Positions 46,887 through 58,600 of a stretch of DNA of 64,000 nt are shown here, in pieces (the first letter of the stretch is position 1; each line of letters begins with the position of its first letter). Location: assembly GCA_902728285.1 (NCBI GenBank), contig CACVBU010000284.1, forward strand, positions 127,841 to 191,840, written 5' to 3'. Source of the DNA: Clytia hemisphaerica (lineage: Eukaryota; Cnidaria; Hydrozoa; Leptothecata; Clytiidae). Position numbers and translations under genes: made by a program. The notes below the pieces were generated by a model. That model made no database searches. It worked only from the letters and a program-made list of their open reading frames with translations, and was not told the DNA's origin.

Positions 46887-47184
46887 GCTGGGTGCTGTGG
46901 CGTGCATCTGTAATCTAGCTACTTGGAGGCTGATCTCTCGAATGGCTTGAGTTCGGGACCACTGCAGTGCAGTCTCCTATGTCGAACGAGTGTCCACACT
47001 AAGCTCAATGTCAACATGGTTATCATGTAGGAATGCAAGATACACCAGGTTCGATAATGAAGAACGCATTGGCCCAGGGCGGAAACGCAGCAGGCAAAAG
47101 TTCTCACAATGAGCAGTAGTGGGATAGCGCTTGTGAGTAGGCGTTGTGCTGTAGCTTGAACAATACAGTCGAACGAAGATCTTT
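46887..47184 (+). ncRNA. 7SL: 7SL SRP RNA gene, copy 71 (last full copy)
   Basis: Full-length; nt 105 returns to U; following spacer A4 with one C lost (AGTTCAAATAAACG). Confidence 0.95.
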
Positions 47185-47270
47185 ATTCAGATTTCAACTC
47201 TTAACTCTATTTGCATCAATTAATCTAAAAGATGTCAAGTTCAAATAAACGATCAGATCTTTTTTAAATC

Positions 47271-47301
47271 ACTGGGTGCTGTGGCGTGCATCTGTAATCT
47301 A
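47271..47301 (+). pseudogene. 7SL copy 72, truncated after about 31 nt
   Basis: The unit begins normally apart from its first base (ACTGGGTGCTG). It stops right after the TGTAATCTA of the Alu domain, where unrelated sequence begins. This is the right edge of the array. Confidence 0.9.
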
Positions 47302-47560
47302 AAATCAGTGCCGAAATATATTGGCAATTTTATCAAAATTTAAAGAATGGGTAAAAGTTCCAGTTTCGGTACTTTCACTTTTTTCAGTGGATTTTTCGGT
47401 ATGAGAGATTTTCAGTGGCCTCCAGGCTATATTCTTAGCCTTTTTGTAACATCTTTGAGCTTTTAGATCCTGCGATCCTAAGTTCATAAGTCATAAGTCC
47501 TATGTTAAAACTCAGAGTTAAAACTCTACTTCTGAATTGTACTTCAAAGCACTTAAAAAT
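47302..47560. other. Flank between the array edge and the 7SL relic, no gene seen
   Basis: AT-rich unique sequence with stops in most frames. The last part (near 47500-47560) may be a decayed 7SL spacer, since CTCAGAGTTAAAACTCT and TTAAAAATCAC weakly echo it. Confidence 0.4.
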
Positions 47561-47698
47561 CACTTGTGGTGCCAACTATTTTGGTGCCAATTGCAACTAC
47601 TTTGAGGCTTAATTCTTGAATGGCTTTAGTCCAGGACCACTTCAGTGCAGGTTCTTTTTCGGAGAGTCAACACTAAGCTTAATGTCAACATGGCTATG
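47561..47698 (+). pseudogene. Degenerate 7SL RNA pseudogene fragment
   Basis: CAACTACTTTGAGGCTTAAT, GAATGGCTTTAGTCCAGGAC, CACTTCAGTGCAGGT and AACACTAAGCTTAATGTCAA follow the array consensus in order through the Alu domain and into the S domain. Many substitutions and small indels are present, and the match stops before helix 6. It has the same orientation as the array. It is far more diverged than any array copy, so it escaped homogenisation long ago. Confidence 0.8.
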
Positions 47699-48229
47699 AA
47701 TTTTAAAAAGATGTTATTAAAATGTTTAATCACACGATGGGTTATTTTTTTTATTTGGCACGCCCTCAAAGAGAGCAATTAATCGTTAATTGCATCCTGT
47801 AGAGAGCAATTAATCGTTAATCACACTCTCCGATGCGGCGCCAATCTTTACAAAATTGATTTTAATGTTTTTTCTTACATTTTTTTTTTTGCATCGAACG
47901 TTTTAATTGCATTCGAAATTTATTTTGTGAGAAAGAAAATCAATAAACCAGCCGAGGCTGGAAGGTCAGCCAATAGAGCTTAGCTAGATAGCTTTAATAA
48001 GTGGGTTAACAGATGTAAGAGATGTACTGAAACAGAGTAGACTAAAAATGTTGAATAATGTACAAAATGTGAAACATTTGATAACTTGATTTAAAATTAT
48101 TCAAAACAAGCCTGAGAGCTCCTCCAAGCCCCCCCCCACGAGAAGATCAAAGTATGGAGACAATATCCATATGTCAGATATACAAAGTGTTATCTAGTAG
48201 AAATAAATAAGAAAATTGCCAAAACGTCA
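47699..48229. other. Intergenic, no gene seen
   Basis: Contains two direct copies of a 20-bp GAGAGCAATTAATCGTTAAT (47771-47790 and 47802-47821) with a partly palindromic core, and a C9 run near 48129. No coding region or RNA is recognised. Confidence 0.5.
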
Positions 48230-49760
48230 GAACCAAAATAAAGATATCCATCAAATATACATAGAAACTGTACTTTTTGTTTTACTTGATAAAACTCCAA
48301 TAACACTTTAAACTAACAAGCTACAAACTTTAAGTCACAAAGCGCAAACTCCAGAAAAACACAATTTGCATCAAAATCTTTGCAAAACGTAGTTCATTTT
48401 TATAACATTTCAACAGGAACTGTATTTTGGTAGACTTGGTCAAATTACAGAAACCATTTGTCAGTTGTCTGCAAGGCCAATGAGGTACGTAAAACTGACT
48501 GCTATTCAGTGAAAGCCAAAATTTGGCAAGGTCAGAAAAACATAATTTACATCCAGTCTTCGTAAATAAATTTTGTAGTTTAGTACCGTCAAGTTACACA
48601 ACATGCACACAACCATCTTGAAGACTTTGCTGGTCGCAAATGATAATCGAAAGCAAAACTTAAAATTCATAACTATGCAGGGAAGCTCATTTTCCCCCTA
48701 TTTTGCTTTAAACTCCCTTTTGAATGGTCTATGAATTTGGGCGATCGCTTTACCGCCTTGGCGGAATAAACACACGACCATAATAAATAAATTCAACAGG
48801 GCAACGGAGTAGCAATTAATTTCAACTGGGATTCCTCTCTTCTGTGCCAAGCACTGGTAGTGTTTTTTAAACTTTAAAACAATGTTAAATGAAGACCAGA
48901 TGGATCTGTTTGTTATGACTGTGCAAGTTGTGACGAGAGTGTGCATGTTGTGTAACTTGACGGTATAATTCATTAAATTCTAGAAACCATTTTTCATAAC
49001 TTTCTGCAGTCCGCTTTCTGCAAGTCTGATAAGAGATATGTATAAACTGTTATCGCCATTCATTCCATTCCATCATTCAGTCAAAACGTGTGCCAAGGTT
49101 AGAAAAGGTTAGAAAAACACTATCTGCGTCCGGAACTGCGTGAAAAATAGTTTGATCAATTTCAACAAGAACTGTATATATTAATATTAATATAATTGAT
49201 CAAATTCCAAAGACCATTTGTCATAATTTTGCAAGTTCAATAATAGGAGATGTGATGTCATCATTTGGTTCCCGTCATCTGACCGCCCCTGATTTACGGT
49301 CAGCAGGTAGAGTTGGAGAGTCGGAAAGCTTTTCCGCTGCTTTGCTGGATTTCCACTGTCGACCTCTGCACGCTCTGTGTTTACAAGTTTTCGTAGCGAG
49401 CCGCATGCTAATGGAGAGTAAACCGAAAACCAGTTTATCCACGGTTTCTCAATTTCTTAATTCAGCTCAGTCCACACGGGTACGGATTCCCTTTCAACAA
49501 GATGTATATAGCTGCTTCTTGAAAGAAAAATATTTTCGACAAACTGACCCCCACTTTTTAAAGTAGAAATGACGGGAACCAAACAATTTTTTGCGATTCG
49601 TCTTATCAAACACGTCCAAGCAAACCAAGTCCAAAAAAGCACGATTGCATCCAGTCTCTATCAAATTTAGACAGTAGCTGTACTTTTGTAAACTTTATCA
49701 AATTCCAATAACATTATAACACCATCAATCCCACCTAGAGGCAAACAAGAAAAATATGTT
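48230..49760. repeat. Degenerate dispersed repeat series
   Basis: Diverged versions of the same phrases recur: GAACTGTAT-like (48264, 48416, 49163, 49673), AGAAACCATTTGTCA-like (48449, 48981, 49208), TGCAAG near AATGAG or ATAAGAG, and ...AGAAAAACA followed by ...CATCCAGTCT. The spacing is irregular and a younger MITE sits inside. Likely remains of an old repeat family; the consensus and boundaries are not resolvable by eye. Confidence 0.4.
49264..49583. mobile_element. MITE-like element, 320 bp, 15-bp terminal inverted repeats
   Basis: TTTGGTTCCCGTCAT (49264-49278) is exactly inverted at 49569-49583. The interior is more GC-rich than its surroundings and gives a 104-codon chance open frame. 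No clear target-site duplication is visible and there is no transposase. Confidence 0.6.
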
Positions 49761-49965
49761 TTTATTGCAAAAACTAATAAAAAGCAGCAATAAAAAGTAT
49801 CAGAAAATTCAACATAGACAAAAACTTGAGCAAACGGCTTTAAACCTTCAAAAGGTGTAGAAAAAGAATCCCCTTGATGAAAATCATGTGTTTGATTTGC
49901 CGAGTTAAAAAAATGAATGACAGAAATTGAAGCTTGCAACAGATTTACACTGGAAATACTTTGGT

Positions 49966-50193
49966 ACAACACTGACTTATCACATCTGACTTATCGCTTG
50001 AGCCGCCATCTTGAAACACCACATTATGATCTGTAAAAAAACGCACGCTAAAAGTACCCAAAAAGTTAACCCGATCGGAACAACACTGACTTATCACATC
50101 TGACTTATCGCTTGAGCCGCCATCTTGAAACACCACATTATGATCTGTAAAAACAACGCACGCTAAAAGTACCCAAAAAGTTAACCCGATCGG
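49966..50193. repeat. Tandem duplication of a 114-bp segment
   Basis: 49966-50079 is repeated nearly perfectly at 50080-50193 (ACAACACTGACTTATCACAT ... TTAACCCGATCGG). The only visible change is in the A run before CGCACGC. Recent, two copies only. Confidence 0.85.
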
Positions 50194-50428
50194 AAGAAAG
50201 TTTAAAAATCAAAGTGAGATCGGGAAATCGGATTTTTTTTTTGCCGTCTTATGATGATGGAAGAAGAAATGAATTTTACGGATTTGAATGCTCAGCTTAG
50301 GCTGACCAATAAACAACAATAAAAGAAAGACATAAAGAGAAGAGAAAAATATAAAACTCTCAGTGTAATTTCTGTAATTTACTTTCCTAACTTGGAAAAA
50401 GTAGTGAAAGCCATTGTGCGATTAGCTC

Positions 50429-50577
50429 GTAATCACATAATAACTCGTACAATTCGAAAATTGCAGTCGTGATTTTTTTGTTTCGAATTTTCCTCGTCCT
50501 TTCGGACTCGGAAAATTAATAACAAAAAAATCACTCGTGCAATTATATTCGAATTGCACTCGTTATAATGTGATTAC
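50429..50577. mobile_element. Foldback element, about 149 bp, near-complete palindrome
   Basis: GTAATCACAT at the left is inverted as ATGTGATTAC at the right. Further pairs continue inward: AATTCGAA, CGTGATTTTTTTG with CAAAAAAATCAC, and ATTTTCC with GGAAAAT, around a small centre at TCCTTTCGGACTCGG. Almost the whole element can fold into one hairpin. Probably a short MITE. Confidence 0.6.
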
Positions 50578-51168
50578 ATATACATATTACCCTCTTTTCC
50601 AAAAATGCCAAGTTTCAAGTGGTAATTAACGTTTTTCTTTCGAACTTTTTTTTTTAATTTTCTGCAAAGAATTGATCGATTTGAGAATTTTCGGAAAAAC
50701 TTTCTAAATTGACGTATCAAAAATTATAACTATTTTTCTACGAAGGATTTGGATGAAAAATTTGATCAAAAACTGTAATTTTCAAGATTTTGAGACACAA
50801 AAGCTTTTACAAAAATTATGTGAAAATCATACAGCATCTACAACGCCAAAAAATTTTCAAAATGTTTTTTCTTTGCCGAAAATAAGGTGTTAAAAGTTGA
50901 AATACGCTCCTTTGTAAAAATCTTCATTTTCTTCTTCATCAATTTTTTTTACTGTGATTTTTAAATTTTCAGACTCAGGAATAGTTGGCCTAACAGAAAA
51001 TAACATGACAAAGTTTTGTTTGGCTACATCAGGCAGAAATCTATACTTTGTAAATGGCAAATATGAAAAATTCAAAATGGTCACTTATGCTAAGGTTGAC
51101 TGTATGAAACAGTACCCAAAATTTTAATTGATTTTGGAAGGTAAAAATAAGATATTTTTATTTTAAAA

Positions 51169-51559
51169 TATCGTCCAAAACTTAGTCGGCCTTAATTATT
51201 AGTCGGCCCTAATTTTAGTCACCTCGTCAAAATTTAGTCACTAAAGGGCCGACTAATGATTAAGACCAACTAAAAATTTCGGCCATGCCATTTCTAAATT
51301 CCGAAAATATCTTTTTTAGTTTCTTATTTTCAAGATATTACGAACAGGTCATTTTCTGGCGGGTATATAAACCATGAAATTATAAAAACCTTTATAAACT
51401 TAATTCGTAAATTCTTTGTTAAAGTAATACCGATATGAAAAGTGGGTTAAGGAAAGCTTAATCATAAACTTTTAATTTGACCAAAATTTTTAGTCGGCCC
51501 AAATTTTAATCACCAAGCCAACATCTAGTCACTAAGGGCCGACTAAGTTTTGGCCGATA
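51169..51559. mobile_element. MITE-like element, 391 bp, 23-bp inverted repeats
   Basis: The outer arms 51169-51191 and 51537-51559 are inverted copies with one mismatch and share CCAAAACTTAGTCGGCC. Subterminal copies of TAGTCGGCC and TTAGTCAC phrases occur inside both ends. No open frame. Confidence 0.65.
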
Positions 51560-51722
51560 AGGTATTGTAAGTCTGTTTTCCATATTTGTTTCCAATCTTT
51601 GATTGCAGCATTTAACTTCAAGTAGTTTTTTCATTATTTGGAATTTTTATGTTTTTCTTTCAAAATGGAGACCTCGTCAAGTGGCTCAGCGCAATCAAAA
51701 TTTTCAGAAAGCAAAGTTCAGT

Positions 51723-52021
51723 CCATTAAGTTTCAAGCCCGAAGGGCTACAGACGAAACTTTAACCCTTCTCAGGCAAGAGAAATTGAAGCTATTTATTC
51801 CCATCCAAAACGCGCCTAGAACGTGCCGTAATCATGACGACGGGTTGTATCTAGCGGTTCCTTTGTTTTGGAGGATTGAATTTTTGAAATCTAGCGATAG
51901 ATTTTAGTTTCAATCCAGCGTTTGTGTAAAAACTACGCGCAGGCGTTCTGGATGGGAAATAGGTGGTTCATTTCCCATCCAGGAATCTCGCCTCTAGCCC
52001 TTCGGGCTTGAAACTCAATGG
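51723..52021. mobile_element. MITE-like element, 299 bp, 27-bp inverted repeats
   Basis: 51723-51749 and 51995-52021 are inverted copies (shared core GTTTCAAGCCCGAAGGGCTA with one mismatch near the edge). Further in, CCCATCCAAAACGCGCC pairs imperfectly with GCGTTCTGGATGGG. A short open frame at 51638-51907 runs through it and is not considered a gene. Confidence 0.6.
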
Positions 52022-52688
52022 TTCATCCAGAAGTAGTAAGTCTAAAGTGAATATGGATACAAACCAATTAGTAGAAGAATGTTTTAGTTATAAAATTATA
52101 TTACTTGTTATAATTTATTGACTCATATTATTTCATGAGAAAGAAAATATCAAACATAAAAAAATGCACGACTTCTTTCCTTCTTTACAAATAATTCAAT
52201 AAATCAAAATTGTTTACAAAAACTGCTTTGCTTAGATAACCAGCTCCCATAAAAGAAGCCTTATATTAAAAGTTAAATTTTAAATTTTCATAAAATTACA
52301 TTAACCCGTCCTAGAGTGACTTAGAATACTATCATCATCCGAAAAAGTTTAGAAGCAAAAAGTAACAAGTTTTAGAACAGTCCTAACCGAACTAAAATTT
52401 TGAAATCTGACTAGCCTCGTTTTTTGACCACCTTAGCAATTTTAACATTTCTATCCATGCAACACTGTGATTACAATGGAGAAAAGGCTGAAACTGTGTT
52501 CGTCTTTTCTCTCCCTCCCTATTCCTGGACGTACGACTTCATTGTGAAGAAAGGATGAAAATATTCCAGCATCCCTCAAAAAAATACATGTCCAAAATAA
52601 ATCTCTATACACACGCGTCAAAGAAAAGTAGTTTTCATTTTTAATAAATTCAATCAATCCAATCCACCATTCGGATATGTCATACCAA
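52022..52688. other. 3' flank of the right-hand minus-strand gene
   Basis: AT-rich, with no convincing gene. It probably holds the 3' UTR of the minus-strand gene that ends at 52689. The 84-codon minus frame at 52451-52705 overlaps the stop region in another frame and is ignored. Confidence 0.45.
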
Positions 52689-55600
52689 TTATGCGTCACT
52701 TTCAATCAATGACGTGTCTTTCTTTTTAGGACGTCTCAGCGAGCGACGTAAAGAGTTGGCAGATGGCATATTGGATCCTTTAAAAGTAGATTTCTTTGGC
52801 ATGCAAAAAAATCTTCGTAAGCCTTTTTTCTGTGGAACAGGGCTTCCAGAATCACTGTCAGAACTATCAGAGTCTAATGCTAAAACACCGAAACTTTTCT
52901 CATTCGTGTTTTGACGGTGTGTGTCTAACGAGTCTTCGAAGACATCTGTGTTGCCATACTGTTCATTGTTAATCATATCGGTGAAAGGCTCAGGTAAATC
53001 ATCACCGTCAACTTCAGTTGTGTTGAACGCGATACAGCCTTCATTTTCGTAACCGTATAATTCGTGATCGAAGTATGAATAATCTAATAATGATTTGTTT
53101 TGGTTTGTGGATGATTTGAAATTTGAAAGTCTTCGAATCATGTTGAGCGTACTCTGTAAAAATAATGGACACAAAAGTTAAATATGAAATACTAAAAATA
53201 CCTCCAATTTGTTTATAAGCTTAGAAAATTTAAGGAGGGTTTATAACAGTGTTGCATAATTGAAGGCCTTGAAATTACCAATGGTTTGACCAAAAGCGAC
53301 GTATTCTTAAGGATTTCTATATTTTTGTTTGAAAAAATTGAAAACCTTTTCGATGAAATGCTTTATAATTTACTCAGTTTCCAGACTTCCTTTAAACTGG
53401 TTTTACAAATTATTAGATTGATTTCATTACAATCATAGTCAATTTTTTTCAAAAGTGGTAATCTATTCTTTGCTTTTACTGACTAACAGCCTTATTACTA
53501 ACACTCTCCGCTTCAAACATTGCCATTTGAAAGATTCAAAGTAAAACCAACGGCTAATAAATAAATTCCTCTTTATATATCTTCTGGTATTCAATTAAAT
53601 GTCTTGACAATATCATGATGAAATAAAGATATTTGAAAGAAAAAGCAATTTTTCTTTTGCTCTCTGAAGTAAGGTAAATAGGAAAAACAAGATGGCACAG
53701 GAAAATACATCATCAAACAAAATAAATCCTATCTTAAAACGAAAACAAATAAATCTTTACAAATGTGCGTTGAAGCGATATTACATCAGAGACATGGGCC
53801 AACCAGAAGAAAGTCTGGCTCCTACTAACTACTCTATTAGACTGACTTTCCTCATTTCAAAAAAGTTCATGCGAAAAAGTACCTTCGACAGCTGGTTTTT
53901 AAATTCAATTTTAACAGCTTGTATTTTATCGCAGGGACAGCAAAGCTTAATTTTCCGCATCAGATTTTAATGCATAATACGTAATTAAAACTGATTAATC
54001 AAGCTGTGCATCCCTTAATTAACAGTAATTGCGAAAAATTAAGGTTGAGATATTACTGCAGTAGCAGATATCTAATATAGGTCGCAGATAACTATGGAGT
54101 ATGAACCCAGGTTTTATCCTTTATCTTTGAATCTGAATGTAAGATAACACTATCTGTCAAAAACTATACTACAAAAAGCCAAAAATTGATGTCGTTTTGT
54201 CCTCCGAAAGAGAGTGGAAAATATGTGGAAAAGAATACCACACCCCTGTGTCACAGACCCGCTGGAACTCAAATTTCATGGTGAAAAATTGCACTCCAAA
54301 ACCATCCCCACTGGATTCTTTAAGCTTGGAACAAGCTATCCCCACCATTGGGATTACAAGGAAAATCTTATCCCCGCTGTGGGAACAAGTTTCACAGGGG
54401 CTGTGAGACAGGGTTTTAATATCGCTACTTTATCATAACTTTTTAACTCTTTAAGATAAAACCTCGTGACGCCGTGGCGAGTCTATAATTTGAAAGAAGA
54501 GATCCCGAGATAAGTACTTACTTTTTTAGTTTTATGCGACAAAGCCAAGAGTGAACCAGTTAATGAATGATCAACTAAAACCAAATTCAAGATTTGTTCC
54601 AACGAATCAAGAGTGTATTCTGTGTAAAATTCTTTGTCTTGAAGACGACTGACAAGTCCGGTGTAGATTTCTCGTTTATGTAAACGACCTCCTGAAAAAC
54701 AAAACAATAAAACGTTATTTCTCAAGTACGGGTCAATAGAAACCATTTCGTAAGCAGTTTGCTTGGCAACAAAGAACCTGGTTTTTACTTGTTAACGATT
54801 AAATAGAAACCAGCTGATTTTAAGCTTGTTAAAATATCGCCAGGCGTAATTTGCAGAGATAGTAAAGAAGCTACATTTGTATGAGAGAATAATTAAGTCT
54901 CTTTTGAAAGCTCAGTCGTGGTACACGTCCTAACTTCGAATTACGTAAATCTAAGGTTCTTAAAATGTAAGCTTTTCAAACAAAAAATAACTGAAAGTCT
55001 TCATAACAATAGATCTAACCTCAAAAAATGTGTAGCAATTTCTATTTTGTAGAAGAAAAAAATCAGCTTTTCGGCTTAACGCAAGAACGTGTAAACAGAA
55101 CGCTGGGAAGTGATAAAATGTTGTCTCTTTTAGGTCAAAGCTTGTACATGGAAAGTGAATGCTCAAAGGAGGAGTGCAAAATATACAAACTCAGGGAAGA
55201 GGGGAGTATTCAGAGCACTCCTTTGTTGATATTTTTAAAGAAGGCCACAGTTTGACACAATCTACATCCGCCCAACAACAAAACAGGTCCACAAGAACGA
55301 CAAATACACGTTTTTTCTTTTATAAGAACAAACTATATAAGAACATAAGGCTTCGAGGGCCGAAATGTTAAGAACATTATAAGAACATTCTAAGGCTTTG
55401 GAGACTTAAAAACATGCATTTTCTTAAGAAATTACATCAAAATGCACAAAAAATGCTGAAAATAAGAACATTTTAAGAACATTTTTAGGCTTCAAATCCA
55501 AAAAACTAAGAACATCCGAAGGCTTCGAAAATTTTTGACGTTTTTATAAAAAAAAACGTGTACAGCAATCTAAACAGCAGTCTCTAAATGTGTCTCCTAC

Positions 55601-58600
55601 AGATAAACAAGGTTACTAACATACAGTTAGTCTTGTTCCGATCAAGTTGATGCCATGTAAAAAAAACTAAAAGCGAGCACCTAATTACCAGGAGCGCTCC
55701 AGATCCTCGATGGTTCACTTTTTTAGTTCGTAGCTTTGCAGTGCAGCGTACGGCATCGAATTTGTAGCTCACTCCACGAGATTAATCCTTAAATGAAAAG
55801 CAGTAATCCCCTCCTAAGAACACCAATCACTTGTATGCGAAGCTGATTAGCAATGATATTCAAACCAACTATTTTGAGATTTTTCATCAGCCAAATTTTT
55901 CATTTTTCTTTAGAAATAACGTATGGTAACAGCAGAGATCGAGCTATTTCTGACAACAAAGATGGCTTCCAAACAGTGATAAACAATAGAAGACAAAAGT
56001 ATTCAAGCTGTGTTTCACGTGAAGAGTCAATTAGAGATTTTCCTTCTGCTCAGCAAAAGGTGGTATTTGATCCACACAGCGGGGGTTCTTTCCAATACAC
56101 TACAGGGTGGTAGATTGAATTTCAAAACAAAAGGAAGAAAGATGATGCCGCTACAGTAATATAAATTCTTACAGAATCCAAACATGTGATGATTAAGTCA
56201 ATCATGTTTCATCACATGTTTTTCTTGAAACAAAATTTCAAGATTTTAGAAAGTTAATGGCAGTCAAATGTCTTTATCTTAATTCTGTTATAAATGATAC
56301 TGGCTGGGAGCACCTCAGCCAAGTAGACGGAAAACGTTTAGCACCCATTTTGAATAGGTATGCCCCCAGTAACTTCTACTGGAAATTGGTTGGTATTTCG
56401 TATAAGGAACGCGTACTGAAAGCGCCAAATTGTACATGAAATTGTGTCATAGTTTCTCTAAATGCAACATAGTATGGATTTTATAAAAGTTTTGTGTCAA
56501 CTTCTAGTGCGTTAAGCATAAAGTAAAACATTTTTTAAATTTCTGAACAATAAGAGTTTAAAGCATGTCTTTGAGGTACAACAATGACGGATAAAGACAA
56601 ATGAAAACAGTTGTGTATGAGCACGCGGATACTGCATGTTTGGTCTGATAGAAAGTGGATTAGAAGAAACACAACTTTAACCAGGACGCATAATTTAAAC
56701 ATGGATTGAAAAGAAGAAAGATTCAGTCAAGTTTCCGTTGAATCTTTTCGAAAGAGAGTTTTAAGCATGTATTAAGATGGATAGAATCAACCTAAACAAA
56801 TATGTTAGATTTTGGTGAAGTATGAAGCCTAAATTCGTCAATCTTAATTTGGTAAATTATTTTAAAAGTCAATTTTCGATATGTAATTTAAAAATTTAAA
56901 AGAAAGTAAAAATATTTCTCATACCTCCTCCCACTAGTAACGACACATCCAAGTTTGAAAAGAATTTTAAAATTGTTGTGATGAAACAAACATCATTTGA
57001 GAACTGTTATGTTTCAACCTCTCTTTTGAACTTAAGAACTGCACTTGTCTCAAATGTCGGCATTAAATTGCAATACAATCTTTTCGCATCAGAAGCAAAA
57101 CATTCAGTGAGCTTGATATATTTAGCTTGTGAGTTTTTCTTTGAGATTTTTCAGGATAATTTCATTTACTTTCTGACTATTTTTAAACAAAAAGGAATTC
57201 AGGTCTTAGGTTTAATGAAAAACCAAGAAACTTAGAAAAACAGAATGTTATGCTACTGTTTCTTGTTATGAAACTGTTCTTAAAAATAACAGCAATTCCC
57301 CTCCTGTCTTGAAATTCAATATTACGTACCCTTTAATTTCGCAACCAATTTGTCAACAATGACGATCAAAATGGTCCCCTGTAATAATAGCACACGATGT
57401 CAAACTCAGAAAAGTCCAAAAAGTGAACCTTAGAAGAAAGAAATAATTGATATCGACAGCAAAATGTCAACCAAATGTTTGAAAAGTTTTTCCTTTTTGT
57501 CATGAAACGGTCAAATACATTAGACGTTAATAACTGATTGCGGCCATCAAAAATAAGCTTTATAAGCTTTCTGGGGTTTCAAATCAATGTCTATAATAAA
57601 CCATAAACTAAAGTCTGTCCAGATATAATTGGCAGTGGAAACAAAGATGCCTGTAACTTTTGATAGTCAAATATGATTATGGAAAATTTTTTTGCTTGTT
57701 TTAGAGAATCAAAAGCGCTATATTTGAATGTATTTTTGGTTGAAAAATTCGCGATTTTTAGCGGTTAAATTTGCAATTGTAAAAATTGAGCTGTTTTTCT
57801 ACTTATGCCATAACGTTAATTTTTACACCAGTGGTAGTCCAACCTTAGGTTAAGAAGTTTGTTAAACTTCAAGGCGAACAGAAAAGTCCTTAGAAAGATA
57901 CAGGGTGTCCCTAATTAAAGTATCGAGTTTGAACATGCGATTGAGTAGAAAAGTTTGTGTGTGTTATCGCTAAAATATAAGAACGTTCTCCATCACACAG
58001 GCTTATTACAAAAGGTAGTTACAACGTATAAATTAATCGTAATGACAAAGAAAAAAGAGGGAGAGCTTAAAATACAATTTTGTGAACACGCACATAAAAC
58101 TTTCTACTTATAGGTCGTGTTCAGACCTGAAAGTTTAAGTTTAAGGTTTAAGTAGTACCTTGTTGATATGGGAATTCAATTATAATCACTTTTCTTGTGT
58201 CGTCATCGATTGGCGATCTCGAGGAATCTCCTTTCCTAACTTGAAATCATGTCATCTTCTCTCTTGAGATACTTTGAAACAAAAAAGATTTCAGGGAATC
58301 CCTCTGCAAAACACTAATTCGTGTTCGTTGAAGCCATTACTGCTAGAGATGCTCCGAGCGTCTCTAAGTCATAAATTTCACGTTCTTTTTTCTTCATTTA
58401 CAAAGGGAGCATGCTTTTCACTTGCGAATTCTGATTTCGTCTATTCAGAAAACTGTAACGAAATCGTAAAAACTTTTTTTTTAAACCAGAGGGTGATTCC
58501 TTTTTAAACTTTGGTTTAACTAATGAGGAGCGTGCCGTTAAATACAAAAGGAATATAAAAGAAACATGTTGACCTAATTGCTTTAAACCTTGGTCTGAAC

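Larger units (their letters stand above)
20037..47301 (+). repeat. Tandem array of 7SL (SRP) RNA genes, 70 full copies, 385-bp period
   Basis: Seventy complete copies, one with an internal deletion (23152) and one truncated at the right end (47271) all point the same way. Each unit is a 298-bp gene plus an 87-bp spacer; eleven units are 384 bp because the spacer has one A fewer. Copies are nearly identical. The main differences are T or C at RNA nt 105 and three spacer forms, named here A4 (TCTAAAAG), A3 (TCTAAAG) and TA3 (TCTTAAAG). The left side is open at the N gap, so the true number is larger or unknown. Individual copies are listed below with these two characters. Confidence 0.97.

Noticed and set aside
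20098-47107. Dozens of identical 62- and 63-codon open frames on both strands across the 385-bp units
   Set aside because: They lie inside and across the 7SL RNA gene, have no recognisable domain, and recur only because the RNA gene does.
20066-47301. The 385-bp repeat as an Alu-like SINE or plain satellite
   Set aside because: The complete S domain (helices 5, 6 and 8 with both GGAA loops) and a 298-nt length show SRP RNA genes. Alu-type SINEs lack the S domain and carry an A-rich tail.
48698-48973. 91-codon minus-strand frame
   Set aside because: No motif, no splice context, and it lies in degenerate repeat sequence.
49252-49566. 104-codon plus-strand frame
   Set aside because: Almost entirely inside the 320-bp MITE with inverted ends; its GC-richer interior gives chance openness.
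53692-53970. 92-codon plus-strand frame inside the intron of the right-hand gene
   Set aside because: No recognisable domain and no supporting promoter or splice signals.
54197-54438. Two overlapping plus-strand frames in a GC-richer block
   Set aside because: The block is distinctive in composition but has no family resemblance I can name, and both frames are equally open, which suggests low-stop composition rather than coding.
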